A stretch of 9,254 nt of DNA. It comes from Micrococcales bacterium. Its GTDB lineage: Bacteria > Actinomycetota > Actinomycetes > Actinomycetales > Microbacteriaceae. Made by a program: the position numbers and the translations under genes. Each line of letters begins with the position of its first letter. Position 1 is the first letter of the stretch. Below the pieces are notes generated by a model that did no database searches, was not told where the DNA came from, and saw only the letters and a list, made by a program, of their open reading frames with translations. Location: NCBI GenBank assembly GCA_947448975.1, contig CANFPR010000026.1, positions 1-9,254 on the forward strand, written 5' to 3'. Shown one piece after another: positions 1 to 6,602 of this stretch.

Positions 1-371
1 CCGTTGCGTGCGCGGTCAGAGAGAGCTCCCTTGATAGCGGCAGCGATCATCTTCTTTGGGGTGCGCTGCGAGTAGTCGCGTGGCTTCACAGCGTGAACCA
101 TGCCACCGCCGCGCATCTGTGGAGCACGAATCGAACCCTGACGAGCACGACCGGTTCCCTTCTGCTTGAACGGCTTGCGACCTGCACCGCTAACTTCACC
201 GCGGGTCTTTGCAGACTGGGTGCCCTGGCGAGCTGCTGCCTGCTGGGCAACAACTACCTGGTGGATTAGTGGAACGTTGGCCTGGACGTCGAACAGGTCT
301 CCAGGAAGATCGACTGAGCCGGCCTTCTTGCCCTGAACGTCTAGAACGTCAACCTTGGTGGTTTCTGCCAT
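1..371 (-). CDS. rplD: 50S ribosomal protein L4, N-terminal part (3' end beyond the window)
   Basis: The first 123 residues of ribosomal protein L4 are visible; the gene runs off the left edge. L4 binds 23S rRNA early in large-subunit assembly, and its extended loop lines the peptide exit tunnel. That loop is clear here: residues about 64-90 read [17 protein letters not shown] followed by [10 protein letters not shown], the conserved basic tunnel-tip segment where macrolide resistance changes are known in other bacteria; nothing in it looks resistant. The start is the ATG at 371. It lies 5 bp after the rplC stop, and its AAGGGAG ribosome binding site (383-389) sits inside the end of rplC, which suggests translational coupling. 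In E. coli L4 also represses its own S10 operon through the mRNA leader; whether that holds here cannot be told from the sequence. Identity is secure. Confidence 0.97.
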   Translation of the reverse strand, partial: MAETTKVDVLDVQGKKAGSVDLPGDLFDVQANVPLIHQVVVAQQAAARQGTQSAKTRGEVSGAGRKPFKQKGTGRARQGSIRAPQMRGGGMVHAVKPRDYSQRTPKKMIAAAIKGALSDRARN

Positions 372-376
372 TTGGG

Positions 377-1030
377 TTACGCTCCCTTCACTGCGTTGCG
401 AACGAATACGAGCTGGCCCTTAGGACCAGGAACTGCACCCTTGATGAGTAGAAGACCCTTTTCGGCGTCTACCGAGTGAAGTACGAGGTTTAGTGTGGTG
501 ACGCGGTCTCCACCCATGCGACCAGCCATCTTCTTTCCACGGAACACGCGGCCCGGGGTCGAAGACATACCAATCGAACCAGGCTTGCGGTGGTTGCGGT
601 GAGCACCGTGCGATGCACCTACACCGTGGAATCCGTGGCGCTTCATGTGACCGGCGAAGCCCTTACCCTTTGAGGTTCCAACGACGTCGACCTTTGAGCC
701 AACTTCTAGAACCTCAACGCCGAGCTCCTGGCCAACTTCGTAAGAAGCTGCATCCGCAGTGCGGATCTCTGCGAGGAAGCGGCGTGGGTTAACTCCAGCC
801 TTAGCGAAGTGACCAGACTCTGGCTGGTTTACCTTGCGTGGGTCGATTGCACCGTATGCAACCTGGATGGCAGTGTAGCCATCGGTTTCAGCGTTTTTGA
901 TCTGGGTTACGACGTTTGAGCCGGCCTCGACCACGGTTACTGGGATAAGACGGTTGTTCTCGTCCCAGACCTGGGTCATGCCAAGCTTCTTGCCCAGCAG
1001 TCCCTTGACTGTTCTGTTTTCGGTAGCCAT
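377..1030 (-). CDS. rplC: 50S ribosomal protein L3
   Basis: A full-length L3 of 217 residues. L3 is an early 23S rRNA-binding protein whose long internal loop reaches towards the peptidyl transferase centre. The N-terminal [15 protein letters not shown] and the loop segment [20 protein letters not shown] are diagnostic. In E. coli the residue just before TPG is Gln150, which PrmB methylates; here it is Ser, so that modification cannot occur at this position (other actinobacterial L3 proteins, as I recall them, also lack the Gln). The start is the ATG at 1030, 8 bp after the rpsJ stop. The ribosome binding site AAGGAAC (1034-1040) overlaps that stop, and the 5-bp gap to rplD continues the tight operon packing. 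The stop codon is TAA. Confidence 0.98.
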   Translation of the reverse strand: MATENRTVKGLLGKKLGMTQVWDENNRLIPVTVVEAGSNVVTQIKNAETDGYTAIQVAYGAIDPRKVNQPESGHFAKAGVNPRRFLAEIRTADAASYEVGQELGVEVLEVGSKVDVVGTSKGKGFAGHMKRHGFHGVGASHGAHRNHRKPGSIGMSSTPGRVFRGKKMAGRMGGDRVTTLNLVLHSVDAEKGLLLIKGAVPGPKGQLVFVRNAVKGA

Positions 1031-1038
1031 TAGGTTCC

Positions 1039-1347
1039 TTAGAGCTTGATCTCGATGTTGACGTCTGCTGGCAGGTCGAGACGCATCAACGAATCCACGG
1101 CCTTAGGGGTCGGGTCGATGATGTCGATAACACGCTTGTGGGTGCGCATCTCGAAGTGCTCGCGGCTGTCTTTGTACTTGTGAGGAGAGCGGATCACTGC
1201 GATCACGTTCTTCTCGGTTGGTAGAGGTACTGGACCTACTACGGTTGCGCCGGCGCGGGTGACCGTGTCAACGATCTTGCGTGCGGACGAGTCGATGACC
1301 TCGTGGTCGTACGACTTAAGTCGAATGCGGATCTTCTGTGCCGCCAT
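1039..1347 (-). CDS. rpsJ: 30S ribosomal protein S10
   Basis: A complete S10 of 102 residues, the usual length. S10 sits in the head of the small subunit; as NusE it also joins the NusB-boxA antitermination complex and links NusG to the ribosome. The sequence [19 protein letters not shown], the segment [10 protein letters not shown] near residue 40, and the [19 protein letters not shown] stretch near residues 54-72 are typical of the family. It is the first gene of the S10 operon and is followed after 8 bp by rplC. The ATG at 1347 is preceded by a modest purine-rich site (GAGAGTGAG, about 1353-1361) and by an unusually long non-coding region holding several inverted repeats, so operon control probably resides there. 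Confidence 0.98.
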   Translation of the reverse strand: MAAQKIRIRLKSYDHEVIDSSARKIVDTVTRAGATVVGPVPLPTEKNVIAVIRSPHKYKDSREHFEMRTHKRVIDIIDPTPKAVDSLMRLDLPADVNIEIKL

Positions 1348-1465
1348 GCTGACTCACTCTCATTCACGCCCTCGGCATTTGCCGCGGGCACGTTTAGTAG
1401 CACTACTTCTGTTGCACCACTGTTTATCTGTCAAAACCCATTGCTGGGGTACTGCATCTCCGACC

Positions 1466-1499
1466 CACGCAGTCGGGCGTGTCGTGTCTTGCAACACGA
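1466..1499. repeat. Two adjacent inverted repeats in the rpsJ upstream region
   Basis: Two inverted repeats sit side by side. The first is CACGCAGTCGGGCGTG (1466-1481), with 5-bp arms around 6 bases. The second is TCGTGTCTTGCAACACGA (1482-1499), with 6-bp arms around 6 bases. Both have CACG/CGTG-type arms. They could be a regulator's operator sites or stems in the rpsJ mRNA leader; the sequence alone does not decide. Confidence 0.45.
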
Positions 1500-1537
1500 A
1501 ACGCAGGTGCGTTGATCGAATAAGTTTCTGTTCGCGC

Positions 1538-1547
1538 TCCGGCCGGA
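1538..1547. repeat. 10-bp perfect palindrome TCCGGCCGGA
   Basis: A perfect 10-bp palindrome with no spacer, followed two bases later by a small CAGC-TTC-GCTG hairpin (1549-1559). A palindrome without a loop suits a DNA-binding site better than an RNA stem, but it is short enough to be chance. Confidence 0.35.
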
Positions 1548-1579
1548 CCAGCTTCGCTGTTCACTGCGCCAAGAGTGGT

Positions 1580-1596
1580 TCGTGCAGAATGCACGA
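1580..1596. repeat. 17-bp inverted repeat TCGTGCA-GAA-TGCACGA
   Basis: A perfect inverted repeat with 7-bp arms around three bases. It begins TCGTG and ends CACGA, exactly like the repeat at 1482-1499, and their centres are about 98 bp apart. Two copies of TCGTG-N7/8-CACGA in one divergent promoter region suggest a protein-binding site. It does not match the actinobacterial LexA box (GAAC-N4-GTTC) that I know. Confidence 0.45.
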
Positions 1597-1614
1597 CGTC
1601 TCAAGAACTTGTCT

Positions 1615-1644
1615 AGTCTACGGGGATGTCTGGTGCCAATGCAA
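1615..1644 (-). promoter_or_regulatory. Possible S10 operon promoter
   Basis: On the minus strand, TTGCAT (1639-1644) and TAGACT (1615-1620) are separated by 18 bp, an acceptable housekeeping-type pair; the -35 half is weak. Transcription would begin near 1608 and give a leader of about 260 nt containing the inverted repeats. No better-spaced pair was found closer to rpsJ, although a lone perfect TTGACA exists at 1429-1434. Tentative. Confidence 0.3.
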
Positions 1645-1652
1645 ATTGTTTT

Positions 1653-1658
1653 TAGACT
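1653..1658 (+). promoter_or_regulatory. -10 element TAGACT for a leaderless VOC mRNA
   Basis: TAGACT fits the TANNNT -10 pattern, and only seven bases lie between its last T and the ATG at 1666. Transcription would therefore start at or next to the start codon. No Shine-Dalgarno sequence precedes that ATG, which fits leaderless translation, common in actinobacteria. No good -35 was seen. Confidence 0.4.
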
Positions 1659-1665
1659 GATTTTT

Positions 1666-2004
1666 ATGATTACTCAGGTTGTACCGGTGATTCCGGTGTC
1701 AAAGATCCAAGTTGCCCAAGAAACCCTCGCAAAAGTTGGTTTTTCGCTCGCCTGGCAGCACAACCCCGGCCAAGACTTGATGTACGCGGAGTTCGCCCAC
1801 CCCGACGGCATTGCGGTGCAGGCTAGCGAGTCGCGCGGCGATGGCATCGGCCCGGTTGTGGTGTATTTCAGGGTTTCAAACGTCGATGAGCTCGCGGCGC
1901 AGGCCGGCACGACTGCCGAAGGTCAAACCTGGCACATGCGAGAGTTTTGGCTGCGCGACTCCGACGGCAACTCTTACCGGTTCGGGCAGCCCACCGCCAA
2001 CTAA
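1666..2004 (+). CDS. Small VOC (glyoxalase/bleomycin-resistance fold) protein
   Basis: A 112-residue single-domain protein of the vicinal oxygen chelate fold. The N-terminal VIPVSKIQVAQETLAKVGF (8-26) resembles the first beta-alpha unit of the family. YAEF (40-43) and VVVYFRVSNVDEL (64-76) fit further strands, and MREFWLRDSDGNSYRFGQ (91-108) is the conserved C-terminal signature, in which Glu93 is at the usual third metal-ligand or binding position. Family members include bleomycin-binding proteins, glyoxalase I and dioxygenases; the substrate cannot be assigned. At about 112 residues it is close in length to the antibiotic-binding proteins. The ATG at 1666 is preferred because the fold begins just after it; a GTG at 1582 and an ATG at 1639 in the same frame add only unconserved residues. 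It is the only plus-strand gene, convergent with tuf and divergent from rpsJ, and it shares a terminator with tuf. Confidence 0.82.
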   Translation: MITQVVPVIPVSKIQVAQETLAKVGFSLAWQHNPGQDLMYAEFAHPDGIAVQASESRGDGIGPVVVYFRVSNVDELAAQAGTTAEGQTWHMREFWLRDSDGNSYRFGQPTAN

Positions 2005-2016
2005 TGCCACTTAAAG

Positions 2017-2053
2017 AAAAGAACCCCCAGACCGAAGTCTGAGGGTTCTTTTT
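2017..2053. terminator. Bidirectional rho-independent terminator between the VOC gene and tuf
   Basis: Sixteen positions pair between 2017-2032 and 2037-2052, with one A-C mismatch, around a four-base loop. Read on the minus strand the loop is C(UUCG)G, the extra-stable tetraloop. A T-run follows on each strand: TTTTT at 2049-2053 on plus, and TTTTCTTT (complement of 2013-2020) on minus. It should stop both the VOC transcript and the str operon transcript after tuf. Confidence 0.93.
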
Positions 2054-2067
2054 AGTTTCAGAAACTA

Positions 2068-3258
2068 CTACTTGGTGATCTTGGTAACGGTACCGGCACC
2101 TACGGTGCGGCCACCCTCACGGATCGCGAAGCGCAGACCTTCTTCCATAGCGATCGGCTGAATCAGCTCGACCGACATCTCGGTGGTGTCACCCGGCATA
2201 ACCATTTCGGTTCCTGCTGGAAGGGTGATAACACCGGTCACGTCAGTGGTACGGAAGTAGAACTGTGGACGGTAGTTTGCGTAGAACGGGTTGTGACGGC
2301 CACCCTCATCCTTTGAAAGGATGTAGACGTTGCCATCGAAGCCAGTGTGAGGGGTGATCGAACCAGGCTTAACAACAACCTGACCGCGCTCAACGTCTTC
2401 ACGCTTGGTTCCACGTAGAAGAAGACCTACGTTCTCACCAGCTTCTGCGTAGTCGAGTAGCTTGCGGAACATTTCGATACCGGTAACGGTGGTCTTCTGC
2501 TTGTCGCGGATACCAACGATTTCAACTTCGTCGTTAACCTTGACCTGGCCACGCTCGATCTTGCCGGTGATAACGGTTCCACGACCAGTGATGGTGAAAA
2601 CGTCTTCAACAGGCATAAGGAATGGCTTGTCTAGTGCACGAACAGGCTCTGGTACGTTCTCGTCGACTGCATCCATAAGGTCGAGAACACTCTGACCCCA
2701 AGTTGCGTCGCCTTCAAGTGCCTTAAGAGCCGAGACCTTGATAACAGGTGCGTCGTCGCCTGGGAACTCGTACTTCGAAAGAAGCTCACGAACTTCCATC
2801 TCAACTAGGTCGAGAATTTCTGGGTCGTCAACCATGTCGCTCTTGTTTAGAGCAACAACGATGTAAGGAACACCAACCTGGCGAGCAAGAAGCACGTGCT
2901 CCTTGGTCTGAGGCATAGGACCATCGGTTGCAGCAACAACGAGGATGGCACCATCCATCTGTGCAGCACCGGTGATCATGTTCTTGATGTAGTCAGCGTG
3001 GCCTGGAGCGTCTACGTGTGCGTAGTGGCGCTTCTCGGTCTGGTACTCAACGTGCGAGATGTTGATGGTAATACCGCGCTGCTTCTCCTCAGGGGAGTTG
3101 TCAATCTGGTCGAACGCGTAGCTTGCGTTCAGTGATGGGTACTTGTCGTGAAGTACCTTGGTGATGGCCGCAGTCAGAGTCGTCTTACCGTGGTCAACGT
3201 GACCGATGGTTCCGATGTTGACGTGCGGCTTGGTGCGCTCGAATTTCGCCTTAGCCAT
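2068..3258 (-). CDS. tuf: Elongation factor Tu
   Basis: A complete EF-Tu of 396 residues, the GTPase that carries aminoacyl-tRNA to the ribosomal A site. The GTP-binding motifs are all present: GHVDHGKT (19-26), RGITI with Thr64 (61-65), DAPGH (83-87) with the catalytic His87, NKSD (138-141) and SALK (176-179). Domains II and III follow (about 210-300 and 301-396), ending in [25 protein letters not shown] sequence. No change typical of elfamycin resistance stands out. The start is the ATG at 3258, with GAGGAGG (3266-3272) seven bases upstream. The stop is TAG, and the next in-frame codon (2065-2067) is also TAG. It is the last gene of the str operon; a 112-bp gap with a probable promoter separates it from fusA, so it is likely made both from the operon and on its own. 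Confidence 0.99.
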   Translation of the reverse strand: MAKAKFERTKPHVNIGTIGHVDHGKTTLTAAITKVLHDKYPSLNASYAFDQIDNSPEEKQRGITINISHVEYQTEKRHYAHVDAPGHADYIKNMITGAAQMDGAILVVAATDGPMPQTKEHVLLARQVGVPYIVVALNKSDMVDDPEILDLVEMEVRELLSKYEFPGDDAPVIKVSALKALEGDATWGQSVLDLMDAVDENVPEPVRALDKPFLMPVEDVFTITGRGTVITGKIERGQVKVNDEVEIVGIRDKQKTTVTGIEMFRKLLDYAEAGENVGLLLRGTKREDVERGQVVVKPGSITPHTGFDGNVYILSKDEGGRHNPFYANYRPQFYFRTTDVTGVITLPAGTEMVMPGDTTEMSVELIQPIAMEEGLRFAIREGGRTVGAGTVTKITK

Positions 3259-3265
3259 TGTGGGT

Positions 3266-3272
3266 CCTCCTC
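3266..3272 (-). promoter_or_regulatory. Strong tuf ribosome binding site
   Basis: GAGGAGG on the minus strand, seven bases before the tuf ATG, is a near-perfect complement of the 16S rRNA 3' end. It is the strongest such site in the window, in keeping with EF-Tu's abundance. Confidence 0.85.
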
Positions 3273-3336
3273 AGGATCCGTAGTAAATCTCCAGGCGCAA
3301 ATACGCCCTTTTGATTTGGGGGTTTACAGAATATCT

Positions 3337-3365
3337 ATTTTAGTCAGAAAAAGTGAGCAGCCGAA
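3337..3365 (-). promoter_or_regulatory. Probable tuf promoter in the fusA-tuf gap
   Basis: The gap between fusA and tuf has an AT-rich core. On the minus strand TAAAAT (3337-3342) is a good -10 element; 17 bp upstream the -35 is a weak TTCGGC (3360-3365). A second -10-like TATTCT lies at 3328-3333. Transcription would start near 3320-3330 and leave a leader of about 65-70 nt with a small GGCG/CGCC hairpin (3294-3307). No terminator for fusA is visible, so read-through is expected as well. Confidence 0.42.
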
Positions 3366-3370
3366 ACTAC

Positions 3371-5473
3371 TTACTCTCCCTTGTTCTTTTGAACGATCTC
3401 GTCGGCGACAGCCTTAGGAACCTCAGCGTAGGTCTCGAAGGTCATCGAGTAGACCGCACGACCCGAAGTCTTCGAGCGCAGGTCACCGACGTATCCGAAC
3501 ATTTCTGACAGTGGAACTAGGGCGCGAACGACCTTGACACCAGAGGCGTCATCCATTGCCTGAATCTGACCGCGTCGCGAGTTCAGGTCGCCGATTACGT
3601 CACCCATGTATTCCTCAGGGGTACGTACTTCAACGGCCATCAGCGGCTCGAGCAGAGTTGGTTGAGCTAGACGCGATGCTTCTTTGTAAGCAATCGATCC
3701 AGCAATCTTGAACGCCATTTCAGACGAGTCAACGTCGTGGTATGCGCCATCAAGAAGAGTTGCCTTTACGCCTACCACTGGGTAGCCGGCAAGGGTTCCG
3801 ACGAGCATGGCATCTTGGATACCAGCATCGACCGAAGGAATGTATTCACGAGGAACGCGACCACCGGTTACGGCGTTCACGAATTCATAGGTCTTGTCCT
3901 CGGTTACTTCCATAGGCTCAAGCTTGATCTGAATCTTCGCGAACTGACCAGAACCACCGGTCTGCTTCTTGTGGGTGTAGTCGTACTTGTCGACCGGACG
4001 CTTTAGAGTCTCGCGGTAGGCAACCTGTGGCTTACCAACGTTTGCCTCAACCTTGAACTCGCGACGCATACGGTCTACAAGAATGTCGAGGTGGAGCTCG
4101 CCCATACCCGAGATAACGGTTTGGCCGGTCTCGTGGTCGTGCTCAACGCGGAAGGTTGGGTCTTCTTCGGCAAGCTTCTGAATGGCAAGACCCAGCTTCT
4201 CCTGGTCACCCTTGGTCTTCGGCTCAATAGCAACCGAGATAACAGGCTTAGGGAAGGTCATCGACTCTAGAACAACTGGCTTGTCGCCGTCGCACAGGGT
4301 GTCTCCGGTGGTGGTGTCTTTCAGGCCGATAACAGCGTAGATGTGACCAGCGGTTGCAAACTCAACAGGGTTTTCCTTGTTGGCGTGCATCTGGAACATC
4401 TTTCCGATGCGCTCTTTCTTACCCTTGGTCGAGTTCACGAGCTGAGCACCCGAGTCTGCCTTACCCGAGTAAACACGGATGTAGGTCAGACGACCGAAGA
4501 ATGGGTGGGTCATAACCTTGAAGGCCAGAGCAGCGAACGGGCCATCGGCCTTAGGCTCGCGGGTGATCTTCTCTTCTTCGTTGTCTGGGTTCGAGCCGAT
4601 GATGGCTGGAACGTCGAGTGGCGATGGAAGGTAGTCGATAACGGCGTCGAGCATTGGCTGAACACCCTTGTTCTTGAAGGCAGAGCCACAAAGAATCGGG
4701 TAGATCTCGCTGTTGACGGTTAGCTTGCGAATCGCGCCCTTGATCTCGGCAACGGTTAGCTCTTCACCAGCGAAGTACTTCTCCATGAGAGCTTCGTCGG
4801 TTTCGGCAACGGTCTCGAGAAGAACGGTGCGGTAGTGGTCGGCCTTCTCCTGAAGGTCGGCTGGGATTGGCTCGATGTCGTACTTCGCGCCCATCTCAAC
4901 GTCTCCGCGCCAGGTCTTGGCGTGCATCTCTACGATGTCGACAACACCTTCGAAGGTGCTCTCGGCGCCGATAGGAATCTGGATAACGAGTGGCTTTGCA
5001 CCTAGACGGCTGATGATGGTGTCTACGGTGAAGTAGAAGTCAGCACCAAGCTTGTCCATCTTGTTTACGAAACAGATGCGAGGAACGTCGTACTTGTCGG
5101 CCTGGCGCCAAACGGTCTCAGACTGAGGCTCTACACCTTCTTTACCGTCGAACACAGCAACCGCACCGTCGAGAACACGAAGCGAACGCTCAACCTCAAC
5201 GGTGAAGTCCACGTGTCCTGGGGTGTCGATGATGTTGATCTGGTTCTTGTTCCAGAAACAGGTGGTTGCAGCCGAGGTAATCGTGATACCGCGTTCCTGC
5301 TCCTGCTCCATCCAGTCCATGGTGGCGGCACCATCGTGCACCTCACCGATCTTGTGGGTGATACCGGTGTAGAACAAAATTCGCTCGGTAGTAGTGGTCT
5401 TACCGGCGTCAATGTGCGCCATGATGCCGATGTTGCGAACCTTGTTCAGGTCTGTTAGCACGTCTTGTGCCAC
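3371..5473 (-). CDS. fusA: Elongation factor G
   Basis: A complete EF-G of 700 residues, the GTPase that drives translocation and, with RRF, ribosome recycling. The G domain (about 1-290) has AHIDAGKT (19-26), RGITI (61-65), DTPGH (83-87) with His87, and NKMD (137-140). Domain II follows, then domain III with [18 protein letters not shown]. Domain IV contains [12 protein letters not shown] and the tip loop [13 protein letters not shown], whose His contacts the decoding site. Domain V closes the protein. The start codon is GTG at 5473, with GGAGG (5479-5483) five bases upstream; no ATG lies at a suitable position. It follows rpsG after an 85-bp gap holding a strong stem-loop and precedes tuf by 112 bp. 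The stop is TAA. No fusidic-acid-resistance change was recognised. Confidence 0.99.
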   Translation of the reverse strand: MAQDVLTDLNKVRNIGIMAHIDAGKTTTTERILFYTGITHKIGEVHDGAATMDWMEQEQERGITITSAATTCFWNKNQINIIDTPGHVDFTVEVERSLRVLDGAVAVFDGKEGVEPQSETVWRQADKYDVPRICFVNKMDKLGADFYFTVDTIISRLGAKPLVIQIPIGAESTFEGVVDIVEMHAKTWRGDVEMGAKYDIEPIPADLQEKADHYRTVLLETVAETDEALMEKYFAGEELTVAEIKGAIRKLTVNSEIYPILCGSAFKNKGVQPMLDAVIDYLPSPLDVPAIIGSNPDNEEEKITREPKADGPFAALAFKVMTHPFFGRLTYIRVYSGKADSGAQLVNSTKGKKERIGKMFQMHANKENPVEFATAGHIYAVIGLKDTTTGDTLCDGDKPVVLESMTFPKPVISVAIEPKTKGDQEKLGLAIQKLAEEDPTFRVEHDHETGQTVISGMGELHLDILVDRMRREFKVEANVGKPQVAYRETLKRPVDKYDYTHKKQTGGSGQFAKIQIKLEPMEVTEDKTYEFVNAVTGGRVPREYIPSVDAGIQDAMLVGTLAGYPVVGVKATLLDGAYHDVDSSEMAFKIAGSIAYKEASRLAQPTLLEPLMAVEVRTPEEYMGDVIGDLNSRRGQIQAMDDASGVKVVRALVPLSEMFGYVGDLRSKTSGRAVYSMTFETYAEVPKAVADEIVQKNKGE

Positions 5474-5513
5474 GGTTGCCTCCGTTGAGTTTGTGTTTAC
5501 TGAGTTAAGTAGT

Positions 5514-5551
5514 ACATCCGCTCGCTAAACAAAAAGTTAACGAGCGGATGT
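5514..5551. other. Stem-loop between rpsG and fusA
   Basis: ACATCCGCTCG (5514-5524) and CGAGCGGATGT (5541-5551) form an 11-bp perfect stem around a 16-base A/T-rich loop, whose ends can add about four more pairs with one bulge. On the coding (minus) strand it begins eight bases after the rpsG stop. It is followed by ACTACTTAAC rather than a T-run, so it does not look like an intrinsic terminator. It may be an RNase processing site, an mRNA stabiliser, or a protein-binding element that tunes fusA relative to rpsL-rpsG. In E. coli S7 regulates this operon from the rpsL-rpsG gap; here that gap does not exist. Confidence 0.75.
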
Positions 5552-5558
5552 GAAGTTT

Positions 5559-6029
5559 TTACCAGCGGTAGTGTGCGAAAGCCTTGTTCGACTCTGCCAT
5601 CTTGTGGGTGTCTTCGCGACGCTTTACAGCAGCGCCAAGACCGTTCGATGCGTCGAGGATCTCGTTCATTAGTCGTTCGGTCATGGTCTTCTCGCGGCGA
5701 GCCTTCGAGTAGCTAACCAACCAGCGCATAGCTAGGGTGTTGGCGCGGTGTGCCTTAACCTCAACTGGAACCTGGTAGGTCGAACCACCGACGCGGCGCG
5801 AACGCACCTCAACGGTTGGACGAACGTTGTCTAGAGCCTTCTTGAGCAATACGACTGGGTCGGCACCCGACTTGGTCTTTGCACCGTCGAGGGCACCGTA
5901 AACGATGGACTCTGCGATTGACTTCTTGCCGTCAAGAAGGATCTTGTTGACGAGCTGCGAAACAACTGGCGAACCGTATACCGGGTCGGCGACAACTGGA
6001 CGCTTGGTTACTGGACCTTTGCGAGGCAT
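5559..6029 (-). CDS. rpsG: 30S ribosomal protein S7
   Basis: A complete S7 of 156 residues, the standard bacterial length. S7 nucleates folding of the 3' domain of 16S rRNA and lies next to the E site. The start [20 protein letters not shown], the central [11 protein letters not shown] (81-91) and [10 protein letters not shown] (95-104), and the C-terminal [15 protein letters not shown] are typical. Its ATG at 6029 overlaps the rpsL TAA by one base (TAATG), with AAGGG (6036-6040) inside the end of rpsL, so the two genes should be translationally coupled. S7 is the autoregulator of this operon in E. coli, acting on an rpsL-rpsG spacer that is absent here. Confidence 0.99.
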   Translation of the reverse strand: MPRKGPVTKRPVVADPVYGSPVVSQLVNKILLDGKKSIAESIVYGALDGAKTKSGADPVVLLKKALDNVRPTVEVRSRRVGGSTYQVPVEVKAHRANTLAMRWLVSYSKARREKTMTERLMNEILDASNGLGAAVKRREDTHKMAESNKAFAHYRW

Positions 6030-6400
6030 TACTTACCCTTCTTTGCACCGTATTGGCTACGAGCCTGCTTACGGTTCTTAACTGCCTGGGTGTCTAGTGC
6101 ACCGCGGACGATCTTGTAGCGAACACCTGGAAGGTCTTTCACACGGCCACCACGAACGAGCACCATCGAGTGCTCCTGTAGGTTGTGACCTTCGCCTGGG
6201 ATGTAGGCGGTGACTTCGATACCGTTGCTGAGCTTGACACGCGCAACCTTACGAAGGGCCGAGTTCGGCTTCTTCGGGGTGGTGGTGTACACACGGGTGC
6301 AGACACCGCGGCGCTGAGGGCTGGCCTTAAGCGCAGGGGTCTTGGTCTTTGAGACCTTAGCCGTGCGTCCCTTTCGGACCAACTGCGAGATTGTTGGCAC
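6029..6400 (-). CDS. rpsL: 30S ribosomal protein S12
   Basis: A complete S12 of 123 residues, a decoding-centre protein. [14 protein letters not shown] (39-52) and [14 protein letters not shown] (82-95) are the two conserved loops that contact the A-site helix. Lys43 and Lys88, whose replacement gives streptomycin resistance in many bacteria, are both the wild-type lysine, so this allele predicts sensitivity. Asp89, the usual methylthiolation site, is present. The start is GTG at 6400 with AAGGAG (6406-6411) five bases upstream; the encoded protein starts [12 protein letters not shown] as in relatives. It is the first gene of the str operon, 202 bp from the rpoC stop, and its TAA is shared with the rpsG start. 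Confidence 0.99.
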   Translation of the reverse strand: MPTISQLVRKGRTAKVSKTKTPALKASPQRRGVCTRVYTTTPKKPNSALRKVARVKLSNGIEVTAYIPGEGHNLQEHSMVLVRGGRVKDLPGVRYKIVRGALDTQAVKNRKQARSQYGAKKGK

Positions 6401-6418
6401 TACTTCTCCTTGTTAGGT

Positions 6419-6490
6419 TCCGAGCGTCTACTCGGATGTTGCTGTTTAGGTTTTCTCAAGACACACCTAAGCGGTTAGCGCTTGAAAAAG
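6419..6490 (-). promoter_or_regulatory. Structured rpsL leader with competing stems
   Basis: Four short stems can be drawn in the leader before rpsL. TCCGAG/CTCGGA (6419-6424 with 6431-6436) lies just upstream of the ribosome binding site. The others are TTAGGT/ACCTAA (6446-6451 with 6465-6470), AAGCG/CGCTT (6469-6473 with 6479-6483), and TCAAG/CTTGA (6456-6460 with 6481-6485), the last extended after a mismatch by TTT/AAA. The last three share bases and cannot all form together. TTAGGT occurs again at 6413-6418 beside the ribosome binding site, giving a further possible partner for ACCTAA. This may be a regulatory leader or simply an AT-rich stretch. Confidence 0.4.
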
Positions 6491-6524
6491 TTTTTGCATG
6501 GCCCAACCGGAATCTTCGAGTCTC

Positions 6525-6562
6525 TTTGGGCGGAGCATGTGCCTAGCACACGCTCCCCCAAG
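6525..6562. other. Large stem-loop between rpoC and rpsL
   Basis: An inner stem of 11 positions (6532-6542 with 6546-6556, including one A-C mismatch on plus that is a G-U pair in the minus-strand RNA) closes a three-base loop. It is extended by TTGGG/CCCAA (6526-6530 with 6557-6561) across a single bulged base. It follows the rpoC stop by about 40 bases on the coding strand. No T-run follows (the RNA continues AGAGACTCG), so it is a poor intrinsic terminator; it may protect the 3' end of rpoC mRNA or be a processing site. Confidence 0.65.
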
Positions 6563-6590
6563 ATTACCCGAAGAGTATCCGATGGGTCAA
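6561..6590 (-). promoter_or_regulatory. Probable str operon (rpsL) promoter
   Basis: On the minus strand TTGACC (6585-6590) and TAATCT (6561-6566) are separated by 18 bp, a good match to the housekeeping sigma factor pattern. The pair lies directly after the rpoC stop. Transcription would start near 6554, inside the upstream arm of the large stem-loop, so the new transcript could not form the full hairpin, whereas read-through RNA from rpoC could. The leader would be about 150 nt. Confidence 0.55.
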
Positions 6591-6602
6591 ATGCTTTTTT
6601 GT

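Larger units (their letters stand above)
1348..1665. other. Divergent intergenic region between rpsJ and the VOC gene
   Basis: These 318 bp separate two divergent genes, and I see no convincing coding sequence in them. They must hold the S10 operon promoter and leader on the minus strand and the promoter of the small plus-strand gene. The region contains several short inverted repeats, listed separately. It also has a small minus-strand hairpin at 1437-1448 (CCCA, GCAA tetraloop, TGGG) followed on that strand by TTTT, which could be a weak attenuator or just chance. A perfect TTGACA lies on the minus strand at 1429-1434, but no acceptable -10 element follows at 16-19 bp. An AGTAG/CTACT repeat is at 1396-1407. 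Confidence 0.6.

Noticed and set aside
1429..1434. Perfect TTGACA on the minus strand as the -35 of the rpsJ promoter
   Set aside because: No TANNNT -10 lies at 16-19 bp; kept only as a comment in the intergenic entry.
1259..1660. Plus-strand reading frame starting inside rpsJ and crossing the divergent region
   Set aside because: It is Cys/Arg/Ser-rich, resembles no family and overlaps rpsJ antisense; the region is better explained as regulatory.
1582..1665. Longer N-terminus for the VOC protein (GTG at 1582 or ATG at 1639)
   Set aside because: The added residues do not belong to the VOC fold and would run through the inverted repeat and the -10 element; the ATG at 1666 fits the family start.
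4343..4723. 126-residue plus-strand reading frame opposite fusA
   Set aside because: It lies entirely inside a strongly conserved EF-G coding sequence, shows no recognisable domain and has no convincing ribosome binding site; it is an antisense shadow.
5514..5560. rpsG-fusA stem-loop as an intrinsic terminator
   Set aside because: The T-run (5556-5560) lies on the plus-strand side; on the coding strand the stem is followed by mixed sequence, and fusA lies just downstream with no other evident promoter.
6565..6600. Plus-strand terminator (ACCC/GGGT arms followed by six Ts)
   Set aside because: The stem is only 4 bp with a 14-base loop, and no plus-strand gene leads into it; the Ts fall near the rpoC end by chance.
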